From a virus: a DNA stretch of 30,779 bases. The translations under genes were made by a program, and so were the position numbers. The stretch is taken from positions 1-30,779 of IMG/VR virus record IMGVR_UViG_3300032053_000336; one strand, given 5' to 3'. The notes beneath the pieces were generated by a model. That model was given only the letters and a program-made list of their open reading frames with translations, was not told the origin of the DNA and ran no database searches. How positions within the stretch are numbered: position 1 is the stretch's first letter; each line of letters begins with the position of its first letter. This document shows positions 13,715 to 21,942 of the stretch, piece after piece.

Positions 13715-14093
13715 TCTTTTCATTTTGAGTTTTAACATTATGGCACTTCTCACATAAAATTTGCAAATTGTCAATTTCACAGAAGAGTCTTTCAACAAAT
13801 CCTGGTAGATCATTAGCACAGTTTAATGAACCTGCAGGTCTTATATGATCAACATTAATCTTCTTATCAGGAAACCAACTTTTACATTCGTTACATTGAT
13901 ATTCAAACTTCTGTCTTTTCAAGGGACCTTTATAAGTTCTTCTGTTAGCCATTTTACATTGCGTAATAGGTTTCCAAAATCTACTCTTTTGTCTTAGTCC
14001 ACTCCTGATGAAACTCCAAAACGCACTCTCTGTGAGCGTACCAGCATTTCTAGTTTTAGGTGCTTTAGCAACAGCCTTTTTCTTCTTTATCAT
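13689..14093 (-). CDS. HNH endonuclease domain protein (134 aa)
   Basis: A basic N-terminus (KKKKAVAKAPKTR) leads into an HNH nuclease: CNEC (67-70), DHIRPAG (82-88), N109 in IDNLQILC, CEKC (114-117) and H118. The two CxxC pairs should bind a structural zinc and D82-H83, N109, H118 form the active site. It lacks the NUMOD domains of the other homing enzymes and could be a resident nuclease or a homing enzyme. First gene after the rIIB terminator. Confidence 0.8.
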   Translation of the reverse strand: MIKKKKAVAKAPKTRNAGTLTESAFWSFIRSGLRQKSRFWKPITQCKMANRRTYKGPLKRQKFEYQCNECKSWFPDKKINVDHIRPAGSLNCANDLPGFVERLFCEIDNLQILCEKCHNVKTQNEKNGKIRKNS

Positions 14094-14103
14094 AATTAAA
14101 AAA

Positions 14104-14137
14104 ATGTCTCACAATTTACTAAAAAACTGTGAGACAT
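14104..14137 (-). terminator. Terminator after rIIB
   Basis: Perfect 10-bp arms ATGTCTCACA (14104-14113) and TGTGAGACAT (14128-14137) with a 14-base loop. On the minus strand the stem runs straight into TTTTTTT. It starts 12 bases past the rIIB stop. Confidence 0.9.
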
Positions 14138-14148
14138 AATTTATTTAA

Positions 14149-15660
14149 TTAGTCAATAATATTGATTCTATTGGCAATTTCATGCTTCATTTCCTCTAGA
14201 GAAGAAACAATGTTCTTGATCTCTGAAACACTGATGTGTGGCAAGTTGAAATCATATTTCTTAGCCTCTGCAACAAAGCCTGCTTTCACTTTCTCTTCAA
14301 GACTTTGAAGTTCGTTGATAGCATATTGCTCGTCCAATTGTAAGAAATCAAAATCACGTGAGTTCATAATTTCATCTGCTTCCTGAACAGTGGTAGTCAT
14401 GAATGGAAGATACTCATAGCAACGACCCTTCTCTTCACCAATACCTACAACTTTCATAGGATTGTGTAAAGTGAACACAGTGGTATCACCACACAATACA
14501 TAAGGAGCTGTGTGACCAGCAAAGTGTAATCCTGCTGTAGCACAATCCTGTGTAGACCAATTACACTCATCAATAGGCATACTTACAACCTGACCAACAC
14601 GAATGTCAAATGTCTTAGTCCAGTTGTCTGTATATCTATTCTCATGTCTATTAGGAAGATCAAGATAGAGTTCTGTCAAAAGACCAATCTTCTCTCCATG
14701 CTCTATTTCAATCTGATGTGTATATTCACCTTCTCCATCACACACATCACATGCTGTGTATTCATTGTAATCCTCATCCCAAGATTCACCAGATCCCTCA
14801 CAATTATCACATTCTGCTACTTTAGCTTCATAAAGATCATCATTGTGAACCAATTTGTATTCTCCATTCTCAAGGAACACAGTGTAGTTATCAGGACTCT
14901 TCTTCCATACAGCTTTCACCTTGTTGTATGCATTGCTTACAAAATCTACAAGAGATGCAGAACCATGTTTAACAACGATGTTCCTAAGAGCAATAAAGAA
15001 ACCTTGTTTAGTAATCTTCATACCATTCTTATTAAGGAAGTCATAAAGACTATCTGCAACTTCTGCTCTTGGATTCAGACAGCACCACATAAAGAATCTC
15101 TTGTGAGCTAAGAAGTTTTCATCATCACTGATGCAATATTCTATTTCCTCTTGAGATAAATGAACATTGTTTACATAAGGATAGACAATCTCAATAAACT
15201 TTTCTACGAGCAACTGAGGAAGACTTCTGTTAATACCCTTTAGATAAACTGTATTACCCTCCACCTTGAAGTGTTGAAGACCTTTCAATTGATCAATGCC
15301 CTTGTGAAGAGCTCTAAGTTTTGCAACTTCAGCTTCTCTGTCTCTTTTCTCAGAAACCACATCTGATGAAGCAATGATCAAATAGATGTCTTCTTCTGTC
15401 ATTGCTGCTTTAGCCATAACAAAATCCTTTGCTGTTGCATTTGGCTTTGTGAGAATCTCACCATCCTTCATAACAACAGTCAATACATCATTTACCATTT
15501 TGATGTTTAGATAGGGTACTCGCTTATCTACATCATAGTCACTTCCAGGAACATCATTGTCTTCTTGTTCCATTAAACTTTCGATCTTGTTAGTGATAAC
15601 TTTTTCTACTGCAAATTCAATTTTACTTTTGAACCATTGCATGCTGAGGAATTTACTCAT
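14149..15660 (-). CDS. rIIB: rIIB-like protein with DnaJ-type zinc motifs (503 aa)
   Basis: RIIB-type segments: VMKDGEILTKPNATAKDF (63-80), HKRFFMWCCLNPRAEVADSLYDFL (186-209) with KITKQGFFIALRNIV (215-229), and the C-terminal block GQVVSMPIDECNW...CATAGLHFAGH (356-383), the 'C..GLH' signature. T4 rIIA/rIIB are membrane-associated proteins affecting lysis timing and exclusion; their biochemistry is unresolved. Unusual is an insertion with CDNCEGSG (284-291) and CDVCDGEG (304-311), two CxxCxGxG units like a DnaJ zinc finger. It follows rIIA as in T4, with a hairpin between them. Confidence 0.85.
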   Translation of the reverse strand: MSKFLSMQWFKSKIEFAVEKVITNKIESLMEQEDNDVPGSDYDVDKRVPYLNIKMVNDVLTVVMKDGEILTKPNATAKDFVMAKAAMTEEDIYLIIASSDVVSEKRDREAEVAKLRALHKGIDQLKGLQHFKVEGNTVYLKGINRSLPQLLVEKFIEIVYPYVNNVHLSQEEIEYCISDDENFLAHKRFFMWCCLNPRAEVADSLYDFLNKNGMKITKQGFFIALRNIVVKHGSASLVDFVSNAYNKVKAVWKKSPDNYTVFLENGEYKLVHNDDLYEAKVAECDNCEGSGESWDEDYNEYTACDVCDGEGEYTHQIEIEHGEKIGLLTELYLDLPNRHENRYTDNWTKTFDIRVGQVVSMPIDECNWSTQDCATAGLHFAGHTAPYVLCGDTTVFTLHNPMKVVGIGEEKGRCYEYLPFMTTTVQEADEIMNSRDFDFLQLDEQYAINELQSLEEKVKAGFVAEAKKYDFNLPHISVSEIKNIVSSLEEMKHEIANRINIID

Positions 15661-15687
15661 TTTGTTTTTTGTTTTAAATTTTAAAAT

Positions 15688-15710
15688 GGGGGAGTGTATA
15701 TATCTCCCCC
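15688..15710 (-). terminator. Hairpin between rIIA and rIIB (partial terminator?)
   Basis: GGGGGAG (15688-15694) and CTCCCCC (15704-15710) form a perfect 7-bp GC-rich stem with a 9-base AT loop. It starts 10 bases past the rIIA stop and is followed on the minus strand by ATTTTAAAATTT, a weak U-tract. No promoter is visible before rIIB, so it may attenuate rather than end transcription. Confidence 0.6.
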
Positions 15711-15719
15711 TTATTGTTT

Positions 15720-18068
15720 CTAGTCTTCTAATAATGTTTCAACAATTTCTTCTATTAGTTCTGTAGGAACATCTTCATTCATCTTGATGTTGTAGTTCTT
15801 CCAGTCAAGTCTTCTTCTATGATATTTAAGCATATCTCTTATGATAGAAATCATAGAGTCTTTTTCCCAATCACCACCACCATAATAGGAAGACTTGTCA
15901 AGCAAGGTTTCAACAAACCCATATCTGTCTAAGAAAGCTTTCACTTCTTTATAGATAGGATAGATTTCACCATCAAATAAATTGTTCTCTTCTGCTAAAG
16001 CCACTATAGCTGAATAGAATGTATCACCTGCATATATGAAATGATTATTCCTATACTCTTCAAGGAGCTCAAGTTTGCTAGTAAGATCTTCTGACAAGCA
16101 TTTTAATCTTTCACTCTTACTAAAAGTATCATTATACTTATCTATCAATTGCTTAACTAAATATGCAGTGACAATTCTCTTAAATGGTTTGTTCTTACCT
16201 TCCATAAATGTTTCAAGTTTTATCCAGTTATGTAATTCAAATTTCTCCATGTTCTTCATCTCTCTCTCTGAGACAGCTACAAACTTAATATGTGTCTTTT
16301 TAAGACCATGTGTAATCTTAAAGAGATGATCCATAGCTGTTGTGTCAGCTTCAACCTGACGACCATACACTGTGAGATAACTTTTCTTATGAAGATCTTC
16401 CAATTTATATGTTGTAGGAACCCATTTACAGTTTTTACCATCTACATATCTCTCAAGAGGAGAAGCTTCTTTACCAACAATCTCACCCTTAAGTTTGATT
16501 CTTCTCACCTTAGGACCAATTGTTCCTCCAGATATGGTGATTTTAGCCTTCTTCTTGGAATCAATCCAATCCTGAGGAACTTCTATATCCTCAATCTTTG
16601 GAAGACTGCCAACATACATAGCTACAATAGATTGAAACTCCTTAATAGCAGCTCTCCATAGATGTCTCTGGATCTTTCTAAGACCAATTATGTCCATATA
16701 AGTTTCATAATCACTTGACTTATTTATATTACCAAGCTTATAAGATTTAACCTTCTTAATTAGAAACTTATTATTTCCATATCCTGAGTTCTTACCCATT
16801 AGCTCTCTCAAATAATCTTTCTTCTTACCAGATAGTTTATCATCATAAATAAAATGTCTGTCTTTGGTCATGTCACCAATTCTGATAACACTGTCCCAAT
16901 GTCTTTTACATTCTCTGAATTTACCATGATCTATCTTAAACCTCACATGATATTCATTAAGAATATAATCTCTATTTCTGTGAAGAGTTTTGAGATCGAG
17001 GATGTTGATACCTTTCAGTTTAGGATGAGCTATTCCTGTTGTAGAAAATTGTTCCAATCCAGAAATATCATACGTTTTGCCATTAAAATCAAGGTTTCTT
17101 TTATCACTACTATAATAGTTCATGATTTCAATGATGTTAGTTGTTTCAAATATACTTTCGTTATATTTCAACACCATGTATTCAGAAACTTGTTCAATCT
17201 TCTCCATTATAATGGCTTTAGCTTCCTTAGTATATCTAATAGACTCTCTATTAGGCGTAGGAAATAGTCCATCAGTTAATCCAAATCTCAATGCTATTGG
17301 GAAATATATAGTGTCAGGAATTCCCACCTTATCAAACTCCAAAGGATAGTAGACATTGTCTAAGCATATATGCATTTTACTATCTGTAGCAAGAGGAGAC
17401 TGTTGAAAATGCTCACTTCTGATGATTTTAAAATTGTTATCTACATCACCACCAGGAACATCAAAATACACACTCTCAAAATAAGCAAGTTGCTCATTTA
17501 TCTTACTATAAAAGTCACTTCTGTCATAATACTGAACAGGAACAATCACCTTTACACCATTTCCTTCTTTTGTAGGCTTTTCATACAAAAGATCAATTGT
17601 ATTGGTGTCTTCTCCTTCATACATCATATACTTACGTTCCATACCATCCTTACGACATACAAAATAGAAACTAGAACTATAAGCTAAGGGAGCTTTGAAA
17701 CCTAGACCCATCATTCCTAACTCTGTTGTACTATTACGCTTTGTACTCTTACCATATTTACTAATGATGTTTCTTACATCATCTGCATCTAGACCAATAC
17801 CAAAATCTTCAACACAGAAATCATAGTTGTTAGATCCATTTGGCTTAAATGATACAACGATTGGTTTGTCAACACCAGCTCTTCTATGACTATCGAGTGC
17901 ATTAGATGCACATTCTCTGATAGTTGAGCCTATTGAATCTGAATAGAGATTCTTACTTAACATCTGCATCAACACTTGTGCAGAATCTAAGTCTAATGAC
18001 ATACCAATTGAGTCTTGTGATTGTCCTTCTTGCTGGACAATAGCTTCTGTTTGCTTCTCAAGTATCAT
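15720..18068 (-). CDS. rIIA: rIIA-like GHKL ATPase (782 aa)
   Basis: An ATP-binding protein of the GHKL fold (gyrase, Hsp90, histidine kinase, MutL). Within the first 125 residues: N box RECASNALDSH with E52, N56, D59; G1 box EDFGIGLD with D88, G90, G92; G2 box LGMMGLGFKAP with G118 to G123. The remaining roughly 650 residues resemble no simple family; length is close to T4 rIIA. Starts MILEKQ, and the HNH gene upstream also starts MILEKQ with different codons. Its ATG overlaps the HNH stop (ATGA). rIIB follows after a hairpin. Confidence 0.9.
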   Translation of the reverse strand: MILEKQTEAIVQQEGQSQDSIGMSLDLDSAQVLMQMLSKNLYSDSIGSTIRECASNALDSHRRAGVDKPIVVSFKPNGSNNYDFCVEDFGIGLDADDVRNIISKYGKSTKRNSTTELGMMGLGFKAPLAYSSSFYFVCRKDGMERKYMMYEGEDTNTIDLLYEKPTKEGNGVKVIVPVQYYDRSDFYSKINEQLAYFESVYFDVPGGDVDNNFKIIRSEHFQQSPLATDSKMHICLDNVYYPLEFDKVGIPDTIYFPIALRFGLTDGLFPTPNRESIRYTKEAKAIIMEKIEQVSEYMVLKYNESIFETTNIIEIMNYYSSDKRNLDFNGKTYDISGLEQFSTTGIAHPKLKGINILDLKTLHRNRDYILNEYHVRFKIDHGKFRECKRHWDSVIRIGDMTKDRHFIYDDKLSGKKKDYLRELMGKNSGYGNNKFLIKKVKSYKLGNINKSSDYETYMDIIGLRKIQRHLWRAAIKEFQSIVAMYVGSLPKIEDIEVPQDWIDSKKKAKITISGGTIGPKVRRIKLKGEIVGKEASPLERYVDGKNCKWVPTTYKLEDLHKKSYLTVYGRQVEADTTAMDHLFKITHGLKKTHIKFVAVSEREMKNMEKFELHNWIKLETFMEGKNKPFKRIVTAYLVKQLIDKYNDTFSKSERLKCLSEDLTSKLELLEEYRNNHFIYAGDTFYSAIVALAEENNLFDGEIYPIYKEVKAFLDRYGFVETLLDKSSYYGGGDWEKDSMISIIRDMLKYHRRRLDWKNYNIKMNEDVPTELIEEIVETLLED

Positions 18069-18499
18069 ATTTTATTTTTTAGTTTTTTATATTGGTTACC
18101 TTTAAATTGTTTTTTGCCTTTTTGTAAGGCATGATTTTCATTTTCTTCTTTGCTTACCCATTCTAAATTCCAAATTTCATTACATTCTTTATTACAGTTT
18201 ATGTGATTTACTTCTGGTTTATTTTCTGGATTACATAGAAAATGTAGAGCAACAAGTCTGTGTACTGAAAATTTATAAGACTTATCAGAATGTAACTGTA
18301 CAACTAGATAACCTCTTGAGGTTTTAAAAGGTTTTTTAATTTTTTCATTAACTTTTCTAATTCCTTTTTCTCCAGTTTTACTTGTATGTATTGCAGTTCT
18401 CTCTAATGAAAGTATATTTCCTTTACTAGATATTTTATACAAACCTTCAAATCCTGTTACATCTTTCCAGACTTCTAAGTCTTGTTTTTCTAAAATCAT
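18065..18499 (-). CDS. NUMOD4-HNH homing endonuclease (144 aa)
   Basis: NUMOD4 (EVWKDVTGFEGLYKISSKGN) is followed by an HNH_3 domain: FSVHRLVALHFLCNP, VNHINCNKECNEIWNLEW and KEENENHA. A compact homing endonuclease. ATG at 18499 overlaps the upstream stop (ATGA); the 50 extra codons open to 18646 lie inside the upstream gene and are rejected. The first six residues MILEKQ equal those of rIIA, whose start lies at the end of this gene, so the enzyme seems to have inserted at the rIIA start while keeping a copy of it. Confidence 0.88.
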   Translation of the reverse strand: MILEKQDLEVWKDVTGFEGLYKISSKGNILSLERTAIHTSKTGEKGIRKVNEKIKKPFKTSRGYLVVQLHSDKSYKFSVHRLVALHFLCNPENKPEVNHINCNKECNEIWNLEWVSKEENENHALQKGKKQFKGNQYKKLKNKI

Positions 18500-18882
18500 T
18501 TTTGAATAAAGTTTAATGTTAATAATGCTTCTCTTGATTTTTCGTATATTTCTCTGTCTTCTTGCTCTGTAAATATGTCTTCTATGTTTGTTATTTTCAT
18601 CACTCTTGTCGTATGTACAACATTTATGTATGATTTCCATAAACACTTTGTAGTAAACCCTTTCTCAAACTTTTTAGTTCTCCAACTTTTCTTTTTTTCT
18701 TCATCAGATTCTAATAGCCATTCTTGGTAAGTGTTATATACACTACTAGGGCTTCCCCAATAATAATATTGTAATGTACCACGACCATCTCCTGCATACC
18801 ATCCAAAGCTTATATGATTTCCATCGCTAATAGCAATAAAGTCTCCAGGGTGTAACACACCTCCATATTTTATTTTTCTCAT
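18496..18882 (-). CDS. Hypothetical protein (128 aa)
   Basis: Starts MRKIKYGGVLHPGDFIAISDG and continues HISFGWYAGDGRGTLQYYYWG, a Gly- and aromatic-rich beta pattern resembling a small SH3-like barrel. The second half is charged and helical (WLLESDEEKKKSWRTKKFEKG). I know no function for it. Before the endonuclease arrived its stop codon probably overlapped the rIIA start directly. Confidence 0.75.
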   Translation of the reverse strand: MRKIKYGGVLHPGDFIAISDGNHISFGWYAGDGRGTLQYYYWGSPSSVYNTYQEWLLESDEEKKKSWRTKKFEKGFTTKCLWKSYINVVHTTRVMKITNIEDIFTEQEDREIYEKSREALLTLNFIQK

Positions 18883-18893
18883 GTTTTAGTGTT

Positions 18894-19610
18894 TTAGAAT
18901 GGTGGGAGTTCATCCAACCAATCGATTGTAAAATTGTTGTTGTCTTTCAAAACTTTATTCACCTTACCAAACACACCCTCTGTATCCCATTCTGTTTGCT
19001 TATAAGAAGCAGATGCTGGATGTGATAAGACAAATGTCCATTTGAAAGGACCAACAAGCTTTTTGTATTTAGCAGCGTCCTTACCTAAGAATATTACAGG
19101 AGCTCCTTCTGTCTCTATACAATCAAAGAAATGTTTGACAAAAGGTTCCCAGAGTGCTATATGTGAACCTGCTTTATTTATTTCTGTAGTGAGAGCTGCG
19201 TTAATCATCAGAACACCTTGTTTAGCTAAATAGCTAACATCTGATGGGAATAGAGCATTAAGATTAAGCCCTTCAAACAGCTCATCTTCTACACCATGAT
19301 AGAACTTCTCAAGGGAAGGTTGTATCTCTTTAGTTATAGAACATCCCATAAGAAGACCATCTGCTACATAGCTTCCACTCTTTTCTGAGTGATAGGGACA
19401 CATACCCATCATCACCACCTTAAGATCTGTGAGAGGTGTTTCTTTAAATGCTCTAAATACATTAGAAGAAAGAGGGGCAATCTTCTTGCCCCTTCCACTC
19501 TCCTTCTTTAAATATGCATAAATCTCATCACACGCTGCACTCTCAATGAATGGCTTCATTTTCTCATGCCAGCTCTCATGAAAGCAATCTTTAAATTTAT
19601 CCCAAAGCAT
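18894..19610 (-). CDS. ung: Uracil-DNA glycosylase-like protein with altered active site (238 aa)
   Basis: Family 1 UDG layout: motif A region VVMMGMCPYHSEKSG (65-79) corresponding to GQDPYH; ADGLLMGCS for the uracil-stacking Phe loop; GVLMINAALTTE (132-143) with the uracil-binding Asn137; and LSHPASASYK (195-204) for the HPSPLS leucine loop. At the position of the catalytic Asp the residue is Cys71 (GMCPYH). Family 1 enzymes need that Asp to activate water, so this protein may be inactive, slow, or adapted to binding, as poxvirus D4 also works as a polymerase processivity factor. Overlaps the DUF932-like gene by 14 bases. Confidence 0.85.
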   Translation of the reverse strand: MLWDKFKDCFHESWHEKMKPFIESAACDEIYAYLKKESGRGKKIAPLSSNVFRAFKETPLTDLKVVMMGMCPYHSEKSGSYVADGLLMGCSITKEIQPSLEKFYHGVEDELFEGLNLNALFPSDVSYLAKQGVLMINAALTTEINKAGSHIALWEPFVKHFFDCIETEGAPVIFLGKDAAKYKKLVGPFKWTFVLSHPASASYKQTEWDTEGVFGKVNKVLKDNNNFTIDWLDELPPF

Positions 19611-20409
19611 AATTTATATCATTTATATCATTACCAAAAAGATCTAATTGTACAAAAGGAGTTTCAGCCACCTGAATAGTCATTGGATTAACCAATATAC
19701 CACTCTCATTCACAAAGAACTTGTGAGCATCCATATGCTTATCCATCCACAATGCTGGATGTGATTCCTTCATAGCAAATGTTGTGAAGTTGTACAACTC
19801 CCACATGCTATCCTTAGCACCATAATCGTGTGTAGGAGACTTTAACTCTCTACTGATTATATTCAATTGTGTAGATGTGATGATTTGGTTCTCCAGGAAC
19901 ATTCTACCAATAAGTTCTGCTTTAACTCTAGCAGTTATTTCCACCTGCTTCATCTCTTCTCTCTCTTTCTGCATTCTATTAAATGCTTCTGCTGCAGATT
20001 TGATGTATTCTGATATAGCTGATGGTGTGAAATCTTGTATCTCTCCTACATGCTTCTTCTTGAACGCACCCATGTCACCAGACACACAACCATTCTGACA
20101 AATAAAAATCTTTGTACCAATAGCAAACTTTAATGTTAAGCTCTTGTCATAAGAATTCTGCCATCCAATTTGTAATTGCATTTCTGAATCTGCTACATTA
20201 GCAATAGAAAATCTACCATTGGCTATATTGCCACCTCTAGCTGCAGCGTATGATTCACTATCTAATTTGAATCCTGCATTGTGAATACCATTTAACGTAA
20301 GATCGATAAGCTGTCTGTGAGAAACAGGCTTATAGGTCTTTGTCTGTTGTGGGATTTGAGCATTAACTAAAATGTCTTTTGCTGATACGTAGCTTGTACT
20401 AGTTTCCAT
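19597..20409 (-). CDS. DUF932-like protein with sliding-clamp motif (270 aa)
   Basis: Resembles the DUF932 phage/plasmid protein family: SHRQLIDLTLNGIHNAGF, RFSIANVADSEMQLQIGWQN with LTLKFAIGTKIFICQNGC (93-108), then FKKKH (116-120). The middle is a long charged helix (YIKSAAEAFNRMQKEREEMK). Near the C-terminus FVQLDLFGND (252-261) carries QLDLF, a consensus beta-clamp-binding pentapeptide. The family's biochemistry is unknown. The clamp motif suggests attachment to the replication machinery; the same QLxLF pattern ends the DNA polymerase. Confidence 0.75.
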   Translation of the reverse strand: METSTSYVSAKDILVNAQIPQQTKTYKPVSHRQLIDLTLNGIHNAGFKLDSESYAAARGGNIANGRFSIANVADSEMQLQIGWQNSYDKSLTLKFAIGTKIFICQNGCVSGDMGAFKKKHVGEIQDFTPSAISEYIKSAAEAFNRMQKEREEMKQVEITARVKAELIGRMFLENQIITSTQLNIISRELKSPTHDYGAKDSMWELYNFTTFAMKESHPALWMDKHMDAHKFFVNESGILVNPMTIQVAETPFVQLDLFGNDINDINYALG

Positions 20410-20554
20410 TTTCTAATTTGATTGTTTGGTTAAAATATCTGGTTAAAATTCCTTCTAGGTTTTCTAATGTGATGCACCCATACACATCACCTTCTGTAGA
20501 TTCTAAATATTCAGCCTCTAGCTGAATTGCTGAAACAAGATTTTCTATTGTCAT
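20399..20554 (-). CDS. Small acidic protein (51 aa)
   Basis: ATG at 20554 overlaps the upstream stop (ATGA), and the TAG end overlaps the DUF932-like start by 11 bases, exactly the packing of this genome. The product starts MTIENLVSAIQLEAEYL and ends NQTIKLENGN. It is acidic and mostly helical. Function unknown. Confidence 0.65.
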   Translation of the reverse strand: MTIENLVSAIQLEAEYLESTEGDVYGCITLENLEGILTRYFNQTIKLENGN

Positions 20555-20772
20555 GCTATTTGTTTTAATCTTTCACTAAAATAATTAACCACTTCAGGGA
20601 TGTGCTTCTTGTAATATGGCTGTTGATCCATGCACCACTTCTTTAATTCATCTTTAGAATTAAATGGTTTTTGCCAAGAATTACCATCCATAATTTGATT
20701 GAATGATGGTTCTAGTTCATCTATAAAGGATTGAACTGTCCATCCTTCCCATACATGTCTTTCTAGATTCAT
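20551..20772 (-). CDS. Hypothetical protein (73 aa)
   Basis: MNLERHVWEGWTVQSFIDELE begins a helical, aromatic-rich protein (KPFNSKDELKKWCMDQQPYY, then VVNYFSERLKQIA). No known motif. It lies three bases after the 31-residue gene and overlaps the next gene by ATGA. Confidence 0.75.
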   Translation of the reverse strand: MNLERHVWEGWTVQSFIDELEPSFNQIMDGNSWQKPFNSKDELKKWCMDQQPYYKKHIPEVVNYFSERLKQIA

Positions 20773-20775
20773 AAT

Positions 20776-20871
20776 TTAGAATTTTAATATTTGTAAATAA
20801 TTTTGATAGGCTTCATCGTATGTATAAGCCCAAATTCTGTAACCATCGATTTCAAATAGTTTCTTTTCCAT
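20776..20871 (-). CDS. Very small protein (31 aa)
   Basis: The ATG shares a base with the primase stop (TAATG), and the stop lies three bases before the next gene. It encodes MEKKLFEIDGYRIWAYTYDE followed by AYQNYLQILKF, rich in Tyr. The tight junctions on both sides, and a sensible start and end, argue for a real gene despite its size. Confidence 0.55.
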   Translation of the reverse strand: MEKKLFEIDGYRIWAYTYDEAYQNYLQILKF

Positions 20872-21875
20872 TACAATAAGTTTTTTTCTGTTAAATAATT
20901 CTCAATAGCCTGTAGGCCATGAGTTTTTGCTAAGTCAGCCCAATCCTTTATTCCTTCTACTAGGAACTTCCTTGGGACGTTACAATAACCAAAGTCAAAT
21001 AGCTTAGTGATTTGTTGTGAATTTTGAACACCTGTAACATCTGCATCAAACGATAGGATTTGTATGTCAGAATTGTCTTTAAGGAATTGTACATTCTCTG
21101 TAGAGAAGCATCCTAAGCCCTCATTCTGTACAGCACAACAGTTGGGATAGAGTTTCTTCATCACCATATAATCCTTCTTGCTTTTGTTAATAAAAGCAAG
21201 CCTGCAGTGTTCTACATCCTTCATACCATCCATTGTTGTAATGGGAACATTGTTGGGCATCCATTTGTTTTTCTTATCAGCAAATGGTCTATATATTTTC
21301 CAATGCCCATCATAGAAATAACCAAACCTCAATTCATTGTCCTTTAGAGTGAATCTAGACTTGTTAAGAAACACCTTGTCGATAGAATAAATGTTATTAT
21401 CTCTGAGATCTTGTATGTCCTGGTGATACTGATTCCAGTATTCTAGTTCTTCATTAGTAAACTTTCTTGTCTTCACTTGAATCATAGAATATCTTTTACC
21501 AAGATCTTCAGGTTGTTTATACTCAGATATAATCTTCTTATATTCCTGTGTAGGTTTTCCATTAACTATTCCCATATTGAAATCTCTGTCAATAACTTTG
21601 AGAACATCATCCATGTTTTGTAGATTGTACAATGTCTTCACAAATGTGAAACAATCTCCACGAAGACTTGTATCTGCAAAATCTATAAAATTCAATCCTC
21701 CATGTTTATTTCCTATAAGGAAAGAAGGATTGTTTTCATATCTAAAGGGAGAATAAGTCACTTGGTTTATTTTCCATGATTTGTCAGGCATGTACCATCT
21801 GAAAATGTCATATTCTGATATTCTGTCTAAGACTGCATCTATTGTAAGTTTTGTCTTTTTTCTGCCTGAAATCAT
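20871..21875 (-). CDS. DnaG-like TOPRIM primase without intact zinc finger (334 aa)
   Basis: N-terminal domain has the CHC2 layout (YSPFRYENNPSFLIG, then DTSLRGDCFTFVKTLY), but the usual Cys/His ligands read Ser-Pro-Phe-Arg, so zinc binding seems lost. The TOPRIM half has LAFINKSKKDYMVMKKLYP, NEGLG, SFDADVTGVQNS (the DxD metal site) and IKDWADLA. It should make primers for the phage polymerase. Start at 21875 (MISGRKKTK); the longer opening at 21902 has its first codons inside the terminator hairpin and is rejected. Confidence 0.82.
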   Translation of the reverse strand: MISGRKKTKLTIDAVLDRISEYDIFRWYMPDKSWKINQVTYSPFRYENNPSFLIGNKHGGLNFIDFADTSLRGDCFTFVKTLYNLQNMDDVLKVIDRDFNMGIVNGKPTQEYKKIISEYKQPEDLGKRYSMIQVKTRKFTNEELEYWNQYHQDIQDLRDNNIYSIDKVFLNKSRFTLKDNELRFGYFYDGHWKIYRPFADKKNKWMPNNVPITTMDGMKDVEHCRLAFINKSKKDYMVMKKLYPNCCAVQNEGLGCFSTENVQFLKDNSDIQILSFDADVTGVQNSQQITKLFDFGYCNVPRKFLVEGIKDWADLAKTHGLQAIENYLTEKNLL

Positions 21876-21894
21876 ATAGTAAAGATAAAAAAAA

Positions 21895-21916
21895 TCCCCC
21901 ACATTTCTGTGAGGGA
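21895..21916 (-). terminator. Terminator after the SSB-like gene
   Basis: On the minus strand TCCCTCACA, loop GAAA, TGTGGGGGA: a 9-bp stem with one G-U pair and a stable GAAA tetraloop, followed by TTTTTTTT. It closes the polymerase-to-SSB unit. Confidence 0.92.
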
Positions 21917-21942
21917 CTTCTTATTTAACAAACAAAACGAGT

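Noticed and set aside
14644-17687. Plus-strand open frames opposite rIIA and rIIB
   Set aside because: Low-complexity Ile/Phe/Ser products without motifs, fully antisense to large recognised genes.
18500-18646. Fifty extra residues on the HNH gene before MILEKQ
   Set aside because: They overlap the upstream 128-residue gene and look like out-of-frame translation; NUMOD4 begins right after MILEKQDL.
21876-21902. Nine extra N-terminal residues for the primase
   Set aside because: The first codons fall in the 3' arm and U-run of the terminator hairpin; ATG 21875 is free of it.
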